A stretch of 64,000 nucleotides of DNA, from NCBI RefSeq assembly GCF_041027365.1, contig NZ_JBFTEH010000001.1, positions 186,001 through 250,000 of the forward strand, in the 5' to 3' direction. Source of the DNA: VKMB-3413 sp041027365. GTDB lineage: Bacteria > Pseudomonadota > Alphaproteobacteria > Rhizobiales > Rhizobiaceae. This document shows, one piece after another, positions 33,808 to 41,652 of the stretch. Each line of letters opens with the position of its first letter. The stretch's first letter is position 1. The notes beneath the pieces were generated by a model, which saw only the letters and a program-made list of their open reading frames with translations, was not told the DNA's origin and ran no database searches. A program made the translations under genes and the position numbers.

Positions 33808-34260
33808 ATGGCAGGGCGTCTTTACGAGGAGTGGACCGTCGGGGATCGTCTGACCCACGACATCCGCCGGACGGTGACCGAGACCGACAACCTCCTCTTC
33901 TCCACCATGACCCACAATCCGCAGCCGCTGCATCTCGACGCGGAGGCGGCGAAGGCGAGCGAGTTCGGCCAGATCCTCGTCAACGGCACCTTCACCTTCG
34001 CGCTGATGGTCGGCCTCACCGTCGGCGACACGACGCTCGGCACGCTCGTCGCCAATCTCGGCTATGACAAGGTGGTGATGCCGAAGCCGGTGTTCATCGG
34101 CGACACGCTGCGCGCCGAGACCGAGGTGTCGGACAAGCGCGAGAGCCGGTCGCGGCCGGAGGCGGGAATCGTCACCTTCTCGCACCGGCTGCTCAACCAG
34201 CGGGACGAGGTCGCCTGCCAGTGCCTGCGAACGGCGCTGATCCGGCGGGCCCGGCCATGA
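33808..34260 (+). CDS. MaoC-family hydratase/dehydratase
   Basis: A 150-residue single hot-dog-fold acyl-CoA hydratase. The MaoC catalytic region is visible (TETDNLLFSTMTHNPQPLHL, with the Asn/His and Asp pattern) followed by ILVNGTFTFALMVGLTVGDT. ATG 33808 follows AAGGGAAGGGG, and a TATGAT at 33769-33774 could be its -10 element. It is coupled to the CitE-like gene by an ATGA overlap and is divergent from the bkd operon. By analogy with the bkd-citE-maoC locus of Mycobacterium it probably acts on a branched-chain acyl-CoA intermediate. Confidence 0.88.
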   Translation: MAGRLYEEWTVGDRLTHDIRRTVTETDNLLFSTMTHNPQPLHLDAEAAKASEFGQILVNGTFTFALMVGLTVGDTTLGTLVANLGYDKVVMPKPVFIGDTLRAETEVSDKRESRSRPEAGIVTFSHRLLNQRDEVACQCLRTALIRRARP

Positions 34261-35126
34261 GGCTGCGCTCGCTGCTCTTCGTGCCGGGCGACCGGCCCGA
34301 CCGCTTCGAAAAGGCGATGGCGAGCGGCGCCGACGCGGTGATCCTCGATCTGGAGGATTCGGTGGTGCCGGGACGCAAGGCGGCTGCGCGGGAGGCGGTG
34401 GCGGCGTTCCTCTCCGGCCGCGCCGACGGCAGCGACGAAGCACTTCGCTCCGCCGAAACCTCGGTCTTCGTCCGCATCAACCCGCTCGGTCTCGACATGG
34501 CGGACGAGGACCTAACGGCGGCCAAGGGCGCGGACGGGGTCGTCCTGCCGAAGGCGGAGGGCAGCGCCTCGCTCGCGGCGCTGGACGCGCTGCTCGCCGA
34601 CGATCCCGCCGTGATCCTGCCGATCGCGACGGAGACGCCGGCGGCCGTCTTCCAGCTCGGCAGCTATGGCGGCGTCACGCGGCGCCTCTGCGGCCTCACC
34701 TGGGGCGCGGAGGACCTGCCGGCGGCGATCGGTGCGGCGGCGAGCCGGGAGCCGGACGGGCGCCTGACGGAGCCATACCGGATCGTGCGCACGCTCGCCC
34801 TCTTCGGCGCACATGCGGCGGGGGTTCCGGCGATCGAGACGGTCTACCCCGACATCAAGGACGCAGACGGTCTGCGGGCGACGGCGCAACTCGCCGCCCG
34901 CGACGGCTTTTCCGGCATGATGGCGATCCACCCAGCGCAGGTCGGCGCTATCAACGCCGCCTTCACGCCGTCCGATGCCGCCATCGCTGCGGCGCGTGCG
35001 ATCGTCGACGCCTTCGCCGCGCAACCCGAGGCCGGTGCGCTGCAGGTGGAGGGCCGCATGGTCGACGCTCCGCATCTGAAGCAGGCGCGCCGCGTGCTGG
35101 CGCAGGCGGGGAGCGACCGCCCATAA
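34257..35126 (+). CDS. CitE-like CoA ester lyase (HpcH/HpaI aldolase family)
   Basis: A 289-residue TIM-barrel lyase. It has the family start RLRSLLFVPGDRPDRFEKAM, the metal/substrate region AVILDLEDSVVPGRK, VFVRINPLG, the catalytic-Glu strand VILPIATETPAA, and GLTWGAEDL. The final SGMMAIHPAQVGAINAAF is typical of citramalyl/malyl/beta-hydroxyacyl-CoA lyases. No citrate lyase alpha or gamma subunits are nearby, so it is not part of a classical citrate lyase. The overlap with MaoC suggests hydration followed by C-C cleavage of a hydroxyacyl-CoA, perhaps in leucine or valine breakdown. Confidence 0.9.
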   Translation: MRLRSLLFVPGDRPDRFEKAMASGADAVILDLEDSVVPGRKAAAREAVAAFLSGRADGSDEALRSAETSVFVRINPLGLDMADEDLTAAKGADGVVLPKAEGSASLAALDALLADDPAVILPIATETPAAVFQLGSYGGVTRRLCGLTWGAEDLPAAIGAAASREPDGRLTEPYRIVRTLALFGAHAAGVPAIETVYPDIKDADGLRATAQLAARDGFSGMMAIHPAQVGAINAAFTPSDAAIAAARAIVDAFAAQPEAGALQVEGRMVDAPHLKQARRVLAQAGSDRP

Positions 35127-35157
35127 GCACTTTCAGGGCGTGCGGCGGTCCGGTGAG

Positions 35158-35376
35158 CTACTGCGCAGGCGACGGCCTCGCCGGCACGAGCCCGGGGACG
35201 TTCTGCGTCGGCGGCGGCGAGGACACGGAAATCCCGTCCTGCCGGCCGAGGGCCCACCAGAGGACCAGGACAATCACGATGAGGGCCAGAACGACCCAGA
35301 GCAGCGTCGATCGGCCCTTGCGCTCGTGGGCCGGGAGTTCGGAGTAGGTCGGCGGCTTGTCCTGCGGGTCACTCAT
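35158..35376 (-). CDS. Small single-pass membrane protein, function unknown
   Basis: A 72-residue protein with a hydrophilic N-terminus (MSDPQDKPPTYSELPAHERK), one strongly hydrophobic helix at about 24-44 (STLLWVVLALIVIVLVLWWA) and a Pro-rich C-terminal tail. The composition is that of a real membrane protein and not of a shadow frame. It is convergent with the CitE-like gene, with 31 bases between the stops. No family was recognised. Confidence 0.62.
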   Translation of the reverse strand: MSDPQDKPPTYSELPAHERKGRSTLLWVVLALIVIVLVLWWALGRQDGISVSSPPPTQNVPGLVPARPSPAQ

Positions 35377-35823
35377 CGCCGTTCGAGCTCGATCGTCAAG
35401 GGAGAGAGCCGCGGGCGACCGCTTCGGCCGCCTGATCGCGTCTTCCCGCTGCAGACGACCGGATAAGATCGCGAAGCGGCGTTTCGTTCCCGGCCACCTA
35501 TCCTGCCCTCTGCTGATGCCTGCGGCAGGAGCCGCAGCGACCGTCCGGAATGGATCGGCGAAGCGTGGAGAATTCTTTGTCCGGGCCTCGCCGGACTAAC
35601 CGAACGGTAAGAAAGCTTCTCTACAACTGTCCTCGACGAGACAACGTCGCGAGCCCCGGCAAAGGTATTGCGTTCCGGGTCTGCGCCGTCCCGTCGACGG
35701 AAAACCGCGCCAGATCTCTCGGCGCGGTTTTGCTGTTTGTCGGGCTGCCTGGGACGTCTCGCTCGGCGAGAGGAGCCGCGATGCGAGCGGCGATCGGGCC
35801 CCGCATCGGTTTCCACGGATCTC
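35377..35823. other. Intergenic region with a strong hairpin and possible small RNA
   Basis: About 450 bases with no supported protein gene. It contains a terminator-type hairpin at 35701-35731 preceded, on the plus strand, by two smaller potential hairpins (CTCGACG...CGTCGCGAG near 35632 and CCCGG...CCGGG near 35655). Transcription through it could be the tail of the response-regulator mRNA (minus strand) or a small RNA (plus strand). Confidence 0.5.
35701..35731. terminator. Bidirectional rho-independent terminator
   Basis: AAAACCGCGCC at 35701-35711 pairs perfectly with 35721-35731 around a nine-base loop. The A/T ends give a T-run after the stem in either direction. On the minus strand it lies about 93 bases after the response-regulator stop, which it probably terminates. 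Confidence 0.7.
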
Positions 35824-36162
35824 TCAGGCTGCCATCGGGAGAACGCTCTCGACATCCCGCGTTCGATACGGCTTGGCGATCTTCGGAACGCAGCGGAACG
35901 TCGCCGGCAGTCGCTCAAGGCTGCCGGAGACGAAGCAGAACGGAATGTGCTCCTGCATCAGTCTGTGCGCGAGCGGCAGCGACGTCTCGTCTTCCCGCCC
36001 GAGATTGACGTCCAGCAGGACGAAGTCGACGCCTGCCTCGACCTGGCGCAACGCCTCGGCCGCATTCGATGCCAGCACGACGTCTGCCGCGACCGAGTTC
36101 AGCACGATCTCTTCCAGGTCGATGGCGATGATCGGCTCGTCTTCGACGATGAGTACCTTCAT
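35824..36162 (-). CDS. Single-domain response regulator (CheY-like receiver)
   Basis: A 112-residue receiver without an output domain. Acidic pocket residues are in VEDEP (8-10), the phospho-acceptor is Asp51 (FVLLDVNLGRED) and the conserved Lys is in KIAKPYRTRD near 96. Single-domain receivers of this type commonly partner HWE/HisKA_2 kinases in Rhizobiales. ATG 36162 has AAGGGA nine bases upstream; longer in-frame readings to 36282 start in AT-rich noncoding DNA. It follows the GGDEF-EAL gene on the same strand after 185 bases. Confidence 0.87.
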   Translation of the reverse strand: MKVLIVEDEPIIAIDLEEIVLNSVAADVVLASNAAEALRQVEAGVDFVLLDVNLGREDETSLPLAHRLMQEHIPFCFVSGSLERLPATFRCVPKIAKPYRTRDVESVLPMAA

Positions 36163-36347
36163 GGCGACTGTCCCTTCTATTACGGGTGCAATGCCACAAC
36201 GACAACATTGGTTGCAGCGCTCAATCGAATTTTCGAGTAATTGTCGGAATCGCCCTGTCCGGACAATAATCGCATAAAGCAACTGTTAACTATCGCTCGG
36301 CCGTTTGCTGCCCGAGGGACGGTCGTCGCGGCCATGCGGCCCGCATG

Positions 36348-38342
36348 TCAGGCGCAGCGGCGCACCGACTGCAGGCGGTTCGGGCTGCCGGCCGGCTTGC
36401 GCTCGGCGAGACGGAACTTGGTAAAGACGTCGGCCGCGACGTCGCCGGCCGGGATCGGGCGGCCGAAGTAGTAGCCCTGGATCTGGTCGCAGCCCAGCCG
36501 GCGGAGAAGCTCGACCTGTTCCTTCGTCTCGACGCCTTCCGTCGTGACCTTCATCCCCAGGTGATGCGCCATCGCGATGATGGTCTCGACGATCTGCGGC
36601 ACGTTCTTCTCGCCGTTCTCCAGCGCCTTCATGAAGCTCTGATCGATCTTCAGCTTGTCGAAGGGGAAGCGCCAGAGATAGCCGAGCGAGGAGTAGCCGG
36701 TGCCGAAGTCGTCCATGTCGACCGAGATGCCGAGATCGCGCAGTTCCTTCAGCTGGTCGAGAACCGTGTCGGAGCGCTCGAGCAGCAGCGACTCCACCAC
36801 TTCCACCTCGAGCCGATGGCCGGCGATCCCGGCGCTCTTCATCGCCGCGCGGATGATCGACAGGAGATCGCCGTCGGCGAACTGGACCGCACTGAGGTTG
36901 ACCGAGACGAAGAGCGGCTCCGGCCAGAGCGCGATCTGGCGGCAGGCCTCCTGAATGACCCAGGTCCCGATCGTCTTGATATAGCCTCGGGCCTCGGCGA
37001 TCGGCACGAAGACCGTCGGCGAAATGTAGCTGCCGTCAGGCGCGCGCAGGCGCAGAAGCGCCTCGAAGCCGAGCAGGCGGGCGTCCTCGCCGCTGACCAG
37101 CGGCTGGTAGAAGAGCTCGAAGCCGTCCTTCTCGATCGCCTTTCGCAGCAGCGCTTCCACCTCGCGCTTGCGATGCGTCTCCTCGTCCATCCAGCTTTCG
37201 AAGAAGGCGAGCGCGTTGGCCTTGTCGCCCTTGTGGTGGTAGTGCGCGATCTCCGCGTGCTTGACGAGTTCGGAATGGGTCCGCCCGGCCTCGGGAACCA
37301 GGGCGCAGCCGATCGAGATCTGCGGGATGATCGTGTTGCCGCCGAGATCCACCGGCTCGCACACCGCCTCGGTGATCCGCCGGCTGAGGGACGACACATC
37401 CTCGCGCGAGACGACGCGGCGAAAGAGGATCGCGAAGTCGTCCGCGCCGATCCGCGCCAGGATGTCGTCGTCGCCAGTTGCCGAAGCCAGCCGGTTGGCA
37501 ACGACGCGCAGGAGCTCGTCGCCGCAGGCCTGGCCATAATTGTCGTTGACCTCGGAGAGCTCGTCGAGGTCGATGTAGAGAAAGGCCATGCGCTCGCGCG
37601 TCGCGCGGATCGTCGACAGGATCTGGTCGGCTTCCTCCTGCATGCGGCGGCGATTGAGCAGGTGCGTCAGCGGGTCGTGATTGGCGAGGAAGAGGATCCG
37701 CTCGTCGGCCTCGGCGATCTTCCGCTTGCGCCGGATGTAGAGAAGAAACGGCGCGCCGGTCGCGATGAGCAGCACCAGCACCACCAGCATCGACGTGCGG
37801 GCGAGGGTGACCTGGTAGTGACGGCGTTCGGCGATCATGTTGGCGACGACCGACACATAGGCGACCGTGCGACCGTTGCGGATCAGCGGCTCGATGACGG
37901 AAGGATTGGCGCGGCCGTCGTCGTAGACGATCTGCCAGTCGCCGGGGGTCGCCAGCACCGACGGGCCCAGGCGGTCGCCCGAGCTGATGCCGCCCGGCCT
38001 GTCGCGCAGCAGCCATTCGTAGCGGTCGGAGCGCGAGCGGAACACTTCCTTCCCGTGCCGGTCGAAGATCGCGAAGCTGTCGATGCCCGCGAGATTGGCG
38101 ACTTTGCGGACCGTCGCCTCTGCGTCCGGATCGCGCGCGATGCCGGTCAGGAAGGCGTCGAGCTGGCCGTCCGGCGTCAGGAGAAGGTGTGCGAAATTGC
38201 TGCCCCGGCTGCGCATCTCCGCCCGGACCAGATTGCCGACCGCGCTCTGTCCGAGGCCCAGCACCGTTGCGACGACGAAGCAGATCATCGCGGCGCCGCC
38301 GAGTAGCAGGGTCCAGTGCCGTTTGAGAAAAAGAAGGGCCAT
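36348..38342 (-). CDS. Membrane GGDEF-EAL protein with degenerate GGDEF, likely phosphodiesterase
   Basis: A 664-residue protein with a helix at about 9-29, a periplasmic domain of about 140 residues resembling a dCache/PAS-like sensor, and a second helix at about 184-203. In the diguanylate cyclase domain the active-site motif reads GADDF (299-303) instead of GGDEF, so cyclase activity is doubtful. The EAL domain appears complete (FEALLRLRAPDG, SVNLSAVQFAD, DMDDFGTGYSSL, KLKIDQSF, EGVETKEQ, IQGYYFGRP). The degenerate GGDEF may bind GTP and regulate the phosphodiesterase. ATG 38342 opens directly into a basic-hydrophobic leader. Confidence 0.9.
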   Translation of the reverse strand: MALLFLKRHWTLLLGGAAMICFVVATVLGLGQSAVGNLVRAEMRSRGSNFAHLLLTPDGQLDAFLTGIARDPDAEATVRKVANLAGIDSFAIFDRHGKEVFRSRSDRYEWLLRDRPGGISSGDRLGPSVLATPGDWQIVYDDGRANPSVIEPLIRNGRTVAYVSVVANMIAERRHYQVTLARTSMLVVLVLLIATGAPFLLYIRRKRKIAEADERILFLANHDPLTHLLNRRRMQEEADQILSTIRATRERMAFLYIDLDELSEVNDNYGQACGDELLRVVANRLASATGDDDILARIGADDFAILFRRVVSREDVSSLSRRITEAVCEPVDLGGNTIIPQISIGCALVPEAGRTHSELVKHAEIAHYHHKGDKANALAFFESWMDEETHRKREVEALLRKAIEKDGFELFYQPLVSGEDARLLGFEALLRLRAPDGSYISPTVFVPIAEARGYIKTIGTWVIQEACRQIALWPEPLFVSVNLSAVQFADGDLLSIIRAAMKSAGIAGHRLEVEVVESLLLERSDTVLDQLKELRDLGISVDMDDFGTGYSSLGYLWRFPFDKLKIDQSFMKALENGEKNVPQIVETIIAMAHHLGMKVTTEGVETKEQVELLRRLGCDQIQGYYFGRPIPAGDVAADVFTKFRLAERKPAGSPNRLQSVRRCA

Positions 38343-38725
38343 CGATCCTTCGCATCCAGAATCGCGGGCAGACTAGGCAAGAGAAGTAAATTTTTTGCCC
38401 AGCCTGTGTGCGACTACGATGGAGGCAGGTATCTGCCTTGTCGGACGCTCTGGCGTCGGATCTCCAAACCCGAACGACTTTCGCCACTTGTCAGCCGGCG
38501 GATTTCCCCTGAGTGCCCGACGGCGAGCGGTCGAGTTGTGAGATGACCTAAAGGAAAGCCCGCCGTGCCCGGGGGCAATCTGCCGGAAACCATGATCCGG
38601 GGTCGACGTAACCATGAAAACGATCGGGCGCGGCGTTCACAACTTCGGCAATTGACCGGCTGGTCCTCCGCCCTTAGTGTTTTTTCTGCGGCGAAAAAAA
38701 GTCAGAGTTGAGGCTGGAGCGTAAA
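38343..38725. other. Intergenic region between divergent GGDEF-EAL and L,D-transpeptidase genes
   Basis: About 380 bases, no supported gene. Near its right end an AT-rich palindrome (TTTTTTC at 38680-38686 facing GAAAAAA at 38693-38699) lies 26-46 bases before the transpeptidase start and could be a regulatory site or part of its leader. Nothing else stands out. Confidence 0.55.
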
Positions 38726-39154
38726 ATGAAAAGGTTCGCCTTGGCGATCGCCATGATCGCCGGAACTCTCGGGCTCGGCATCGGCAATGCCGAAGCGGGG
38801 CTGGTCGCGCGCGTCGATCTCTCGTCGCAGACCCTGACGGTGATCGAGGACGGCGAAGTCATGTACCGCTGGCCCGTTTCCACGGCGCGCCAGGGCTATG
38901 TCACGCCGACGGGCTCCTGGCATCCGAAGCGCCTGTATCGCATGTGGTACTCGCACAAGTACGAGATGTCGCCCATGCCTTATTCGGTCTTCTTCCTCGG
39001 CGGCTACGCGATCCACGGCACCGGCGAGATCAGGCATCTCGGCCGCCCGGCCTCGCACGGCTGCGTGCGGCTGCACCCGGCCAATGCGCGGATCTTCTAT
39101 TCCCTGGTGAAGCAGGCCGGCCTGGAGAACACGCGGGTGATCGTCCAACGCTGA
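38726..39154 (+). CDS. L,D-transpeptidase (YkuD family), exported
   Basis: A 142-residue periplasmic enzyme with a signal peptide (cleavage after NAEA, residue 24) and one YkuD domain. The catalytic motif is complete: AIHGTGEIRHLG followed by ASHGCVRLHPANA, with nucleophile Cys113 and His residues at about 97 and 111. It forms 3-3 cross-links in peptidoglycan or attaches lipoproteins or outer-membrane proteins to it, as is common in Rhizobiales. ATG 38726 follows GGAGC; the upstream in-frame start at 38708 would add MRLERK and lacks a ribosome-binding site. Confidence 0.93.
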   Translation: MKRFALAIAMIAGTLGLGIGNAEAGLVARVDLSSQTLTVIEDGEVMYRWPVSTARQGYVTPTGSWHPKRLYRMWYSHKYEMSPMPYSVFFLGGYAIHGTGEIRHLGRPASHGCVRLHPANARIFYSLVKQAGLENTRVIVQR

Positions 39155-39196
39155 TCCAGCGCCTGCCTCAGCAGGCAGCGGCTGGTGCGCCCGCAG

Positions 39197-39221
39197 AAGG
39201 GGCCTGAGAGGTCGGCCCCTT
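39197..39221. terminator. Probable terminator after the L,D-transpeptidase gene
   Basis: AAGGGGCC at 39197-39204 pairs with GGCCCCTT at 39214-39221 (eight bases, nine-base loop), 43 bases after the stop codon. Only a short T-run follows on the plus strand. Confidence 0.5.
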
Positions 39222-39308
39222 TGCCGAATAGAGGTGCGTACGCTTGGAACAGACGCGGGGACGTCTTCCGGCCCCGGAACAGGGATCGCGACCGCTCAAA
39301 ACCGGATA

Positions 39309-39330
39309 CGGCCGCACCAATGTGCGGCCG
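39309..39330. repeat. Perfect 9-bp GC stem-loop between convergent genes
   Basis: CGGCCGCAC at 39309-39317 and its complement at 39322-39330 enclose CAAT. It lies downstream of the small minus-strand gene that ends at 39407 and could attenuate transcripts from either side; no T-run. Confidence 0.5.
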
Positions 39331-39406
39331 CATGCGGCGCGTCCGTGACCGCCGCCAGCGGCTCCTCATAGGCCGGTCAGCGCGGGGCCCGGCAGCGGGC
39401 GATGCG

Positions 39407-39634
39407 TCATTGATGCGGCCGGAGCACCCGTTCGCCGAGCGACGGCGCGCCGGAGGGCCGGGACACCGTCACCCTGACGGTGTGGCCGAGGCGGCCGACG
39501 CGGGTCGCATCGTCGACGGCGAACCGCATCGCCTCGACCCGCCGCGGGAACAGGCCGTGCGGCTCGTGGCAGAACGAGACGGCCCAGCGCTCGCCGGCCG
39601 GCTCCACGCGAAACAGCAGATCCCGAGAATGCAT
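39407..39634 (-). CDS. Small conserved-looking protein downstream of the FNR-box Usp gene
   Basis: A 75-residue soluble protein (MHSRDLLFRVEPAGERWAVS...RVGRLGHTVRVTVSRPSG). Its pattern of a short beta strand, a WAVSFCHEPHGLFPRRVEAM segment and an Arg/Val strand resembles small DUF2188-like or stress-associated beta proteins, but no family is certain. ATG 39634 has GGGAG eight bases upstream; ATG 39655 is a weaker alternative. It starts 24 bases after the Usp stop on the same strand and is probably co-transcribed with it from the FNR/FixK-type promoter. Confidence 0.6.
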   Translation of the reverse strand: MHSRDLLFRVEPAGERWAVSFCHEPHGLFPRRVEAMRFAVDDATRVGRLGHTVRVTVSRPSGAPSLGERVLRPHQ

Positions 39635-39658
39635 TTCGGTTCTCCCATCCGGCATGAT

Positions 39659-40573
39659 TCAATGCGCCATCAGAATCGGGATTGGGCTGGATTTCAACAA
39701 TTCGCGCGTGACGCCGCCGAAAATCGATTCACGAAAGCGCGACCGGCTGTAGGCGCCCGAGACGACGAGGTCGGCACCGACGGCGCCGGCCTCGTTGAGC
39801 AGGCCCGCGCCCGGATGGTGCCATTGCGGCACGTTGCGAATCTCGACCGCCACGCCGTGGCGGGCAAGATGCCGCGCCATGTCGGCCGCCGGCTGCAGAT
39901 GCCGCTCCTCGTCGGCGACATCTTCGGCGACGGAGATCAGGTGGACCTCCTCGGCGCGCATGAGGAAGGGCAGGGCCGCGGCGACCGCGCGCGAGCATTC
40001 GCGCGTGTCGCGCCAGCCGATGGCGATCACCTTCGGCTCGCGCGGGCTCGGCGGCGCCTTCGGCACGATCAGCGTCGTGGCACCGGCGGCGAACAGGACG
40101 GCCTCGAGGATCTGATCCGAATGGTCGGGATCGGGCACCGGCTGAGCGACGACGAACAGATCCGAGGTGCGGGCGAGCCGCGCCGCCGCCAGCGACAGAT
40201 CCGCAATCTGGCCGTCGACGCGGCGAAGCTCGTGGATCGGCTCGACGCGTTCGACCCGCTTCTTCAGTGCTTCCTCGAAGGCGTTGCCGGCCTTCTCCGC
40301 ATTGTTCCAGATCTCGGCGACCAGCCAGTCGGAGCCCGGGCCGAGCGGCATGGAAACGCTGGGGACGACGTTGGCAAACAGGAAGTCCAGATGCGCGTCG
40401 AAGACGTTGGCGATGGTCTCGGCATAGGCGATCTTCGCCTCGTCCCGCCCGCTGCCGTCGAGATGGACGGCGATGTCGGCGATCGCGCGGGTGCGCCGCG
40501 CACCACCCGTTGCCGCTCCGGCGATGCCGGCTGCCGCGGCTTCGGGGGCTTGGCGCTGGAGTGTCTCTGACAT
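39659..40573 (-). CDS. Universal stress protein, tandem Usp domains, likely low-oxygen induced
   Basis: A 304-residue protein with two Usp-like halves (about 30-170 and 180-304). The C-terminal half carries the ATP-binding-type signature SGAYSRSRFRESIFGGVTRE and ends SSPIPILMAH. The first half opens IADIAVHLDGSGRDEAKIAY and is more degenerate. A perfect FNR/FixK box is centred 78 bases upstream of the ATG at 40573, so expression under oxygen limitation is expected, as for rhizobial Usp genes of FixK regulons. The small gene at 39407-39634 follows. Confidence 0.88.
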   Translation of the reverse strand: MSETLQRQAPEAAAAGIAGAATGGARRTRAIADIAVHLDGSGRDEAKIAYAETIANVFDAHLDFLFANVVPSVSMPLGPGSDWLVAEIWNNAEKAGNAFEEALKKRVERVEPIHELRRVDGQIADLSLAAARLARTSDLFVVAQPVPDPDHSDQILEAVLFAAGATTLIVPKAPPSPREPKVIAIGWRDTRECSRAVAAALPFLMRAEEVHLISVAEDVADEERHLQPAADMARHLARHGVAVEIRNVPQWHHPGAGLLNEAGAVGADLVVSGAYSRSRFRESIFGGVTRELLKSSPIPILMAH

Positions 40574-40644
40574 CGGGCAGGTCCTTCGGCCGGTGTGGAA
40601 ACCATTTGGTCACCATCACTGTGCCGGTTCTGCCTGCAGGATCA

Positions 40645-40658
40645 TTGATCCTGATCAA
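40645..40658 (-). promoter_or_regulatory. FNR/FixK-type box (anaerobox) upstream of the Usp gene
   Basis: TTGATCCTGATCAA is a perfect TTGAT-N4-ATCAA palindrome. It is 72-85 bases before the Usp start codon. With the usual centre at -41.5, transcription would begin about 37 bases before the ATG. The site lies within the 125-base gap to lpxXL, immediately beyond the end of that upstream gene. Confidence 0.75.
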
Positions 40659-40698
40659 CCATGGCCTTGTGCCGGCGGGAGACCGCCGTTCCGGCCGG

Positions 40699-41652
40699 TC
40701 AGCGCGTGTTGCGCTTGCGCTTCGTCGCCCGCGACTTCGCGTTCCAGCGGTCGTGGAACCACATCCATTGTTCCGGATATTCGCGCACCCAGCCCTCGAC
40801 GACGTCGTTGAGGCACTGGCAGCTCGCCGCGACATCGATCTCGCCGGCGGCGTTGCGCGGCAGGTCCAGCCGCTTCTGCAGTTCCAGCCGGTAGCGCCCG
40901 TTCGGCAGCCGGATCGAGCGGGCGGGATAGACTTCCGCGTCGAACTGGCGGGCGAGCTTCGGCAGGAGCGGGTTCGTCATGCAGGGCCGGCCGAAGAAGG
41001 TCGTCTCGACCCCTTTCTTGAACTTCTGGTCGACCAGCATGCCGACGGCGCCGCCGCGCTGCAGGATGCCGGCGAGCGTCCACGCCGCACCGGCCTTGGA
41101 GGGGACGAGGTGACCGCTCGCGGTGCGCCGGGCCGACTGCACCTCCTTGGCGATGTAGCGGTTGTTCGGCTGGCGGAAGAGGGCGGTGAACTCCAGGCCG
41201 AAGGCGGCGGCGCCGATCGGCAGGAGCTCGAAGCAACCGAGATGGCCGGTGAAGAAGATGAACGGCCCCTTCCGGTCGCGCAGCTCGACGAAGGTCTCGA
41301 TCCCCTCGACCTCGACGCGGCCTTCGCCCGGCCGCTCCGGGTCGAAGTCGAAGAGGTCGTCGAGATAGACGAATTCGGCGGCGATCCGGCCCATCTGGCC
41401 CCAGTTCTCGCGCGCCGTCCGCTCCACCCAGGCGGCATCCTTCTCCGGGAATGCGTGAGCGAGATTGTCCTTGGCGAGGCGATGGCGATCGGTCAGCGGT
41501 CCGAGCAGCCGTGCCGCGCGGTCGGCCGCCGCCAGTCCGGCGCGGGCCGGCAGCCGGCGGACGAGCCGCAACAGGGCGAACAGCACCTGTGCGACGAGCC
41601 AGTCGTTCCAGCGCTGGGCCCGTAGTGCGAATTTGGCGACCTTCGGGTTCAT
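40699..41652 (-). CDS. lpxXL: Lipid A long-chain acyltransferase (LpxXL/HtrB family)
   Basis: A 317-residue inner-membrane-associated acyltransferase of the LpxL/HtrB family. The catalytic HX4(D/E) motif is FTGHLGCFELLP near residue 142, followed by ALFRQPNN, and the family C-terminus PEQWMWFHDRWNAK is present. Its position at the end of the acpXL-KS-KS-adh cluster identifies it as the enzyme that transfers the very-long-chain (typically 27-hydroxyoctacosanoyl) residue from AcpXL to lipid A. The ATG overlaps the adh stop (ATGA). Confidence 0.92.
   Translation of the reverse strand: MNPKVAKFALRAQRWNDWLVAQVLFALLRLVRRLPARAGLAAADRAARLLGPLTDRHRLAKDNLAHAFPEKDAAWVERTARENWGQMGRIAAEFVYLDDLFDFDPERPGEGRVEVEGIETFVELRDRKGPFIFFTGHLGCFELLPIGAAAFGLEFTALFRQPNNRYIAKEVQSARRTASGHLVPSKAGAAWTLAGILQRGGAVGMLVDQKFKKGVETTFFGRPCMTNPLLPKLARQFDAEVYPARSIRLPNGRYRLELQKRLDLPRNAAGEIDVAASCQCLNDVVEGWVREYPEQWMWFHDRWNAKSRATKRKRNTR

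Noticed and set aside
34257..35126. Citrate lyase beta subunit
   Set aside because: No citrate lyase alpha or gamma subunits accompany it, and the MaoC/bkd context favours a stand-alone CoA ester lyase.
36256..36265. Ten-base palindrome TGTCCGGACA upstream of the response regulator gene
   Set aside because: Short, GC-rich palindromes of this length are expected by chance here; no second copy was seen nearby.
36345..38306. Long plus-strand open frame antisense to the GGDEF-EAL gene
   Set aside because: The minus-strand reading has full EAL and GGDEF-like motifs; the antisense reading is compositionally biased and has no domain.
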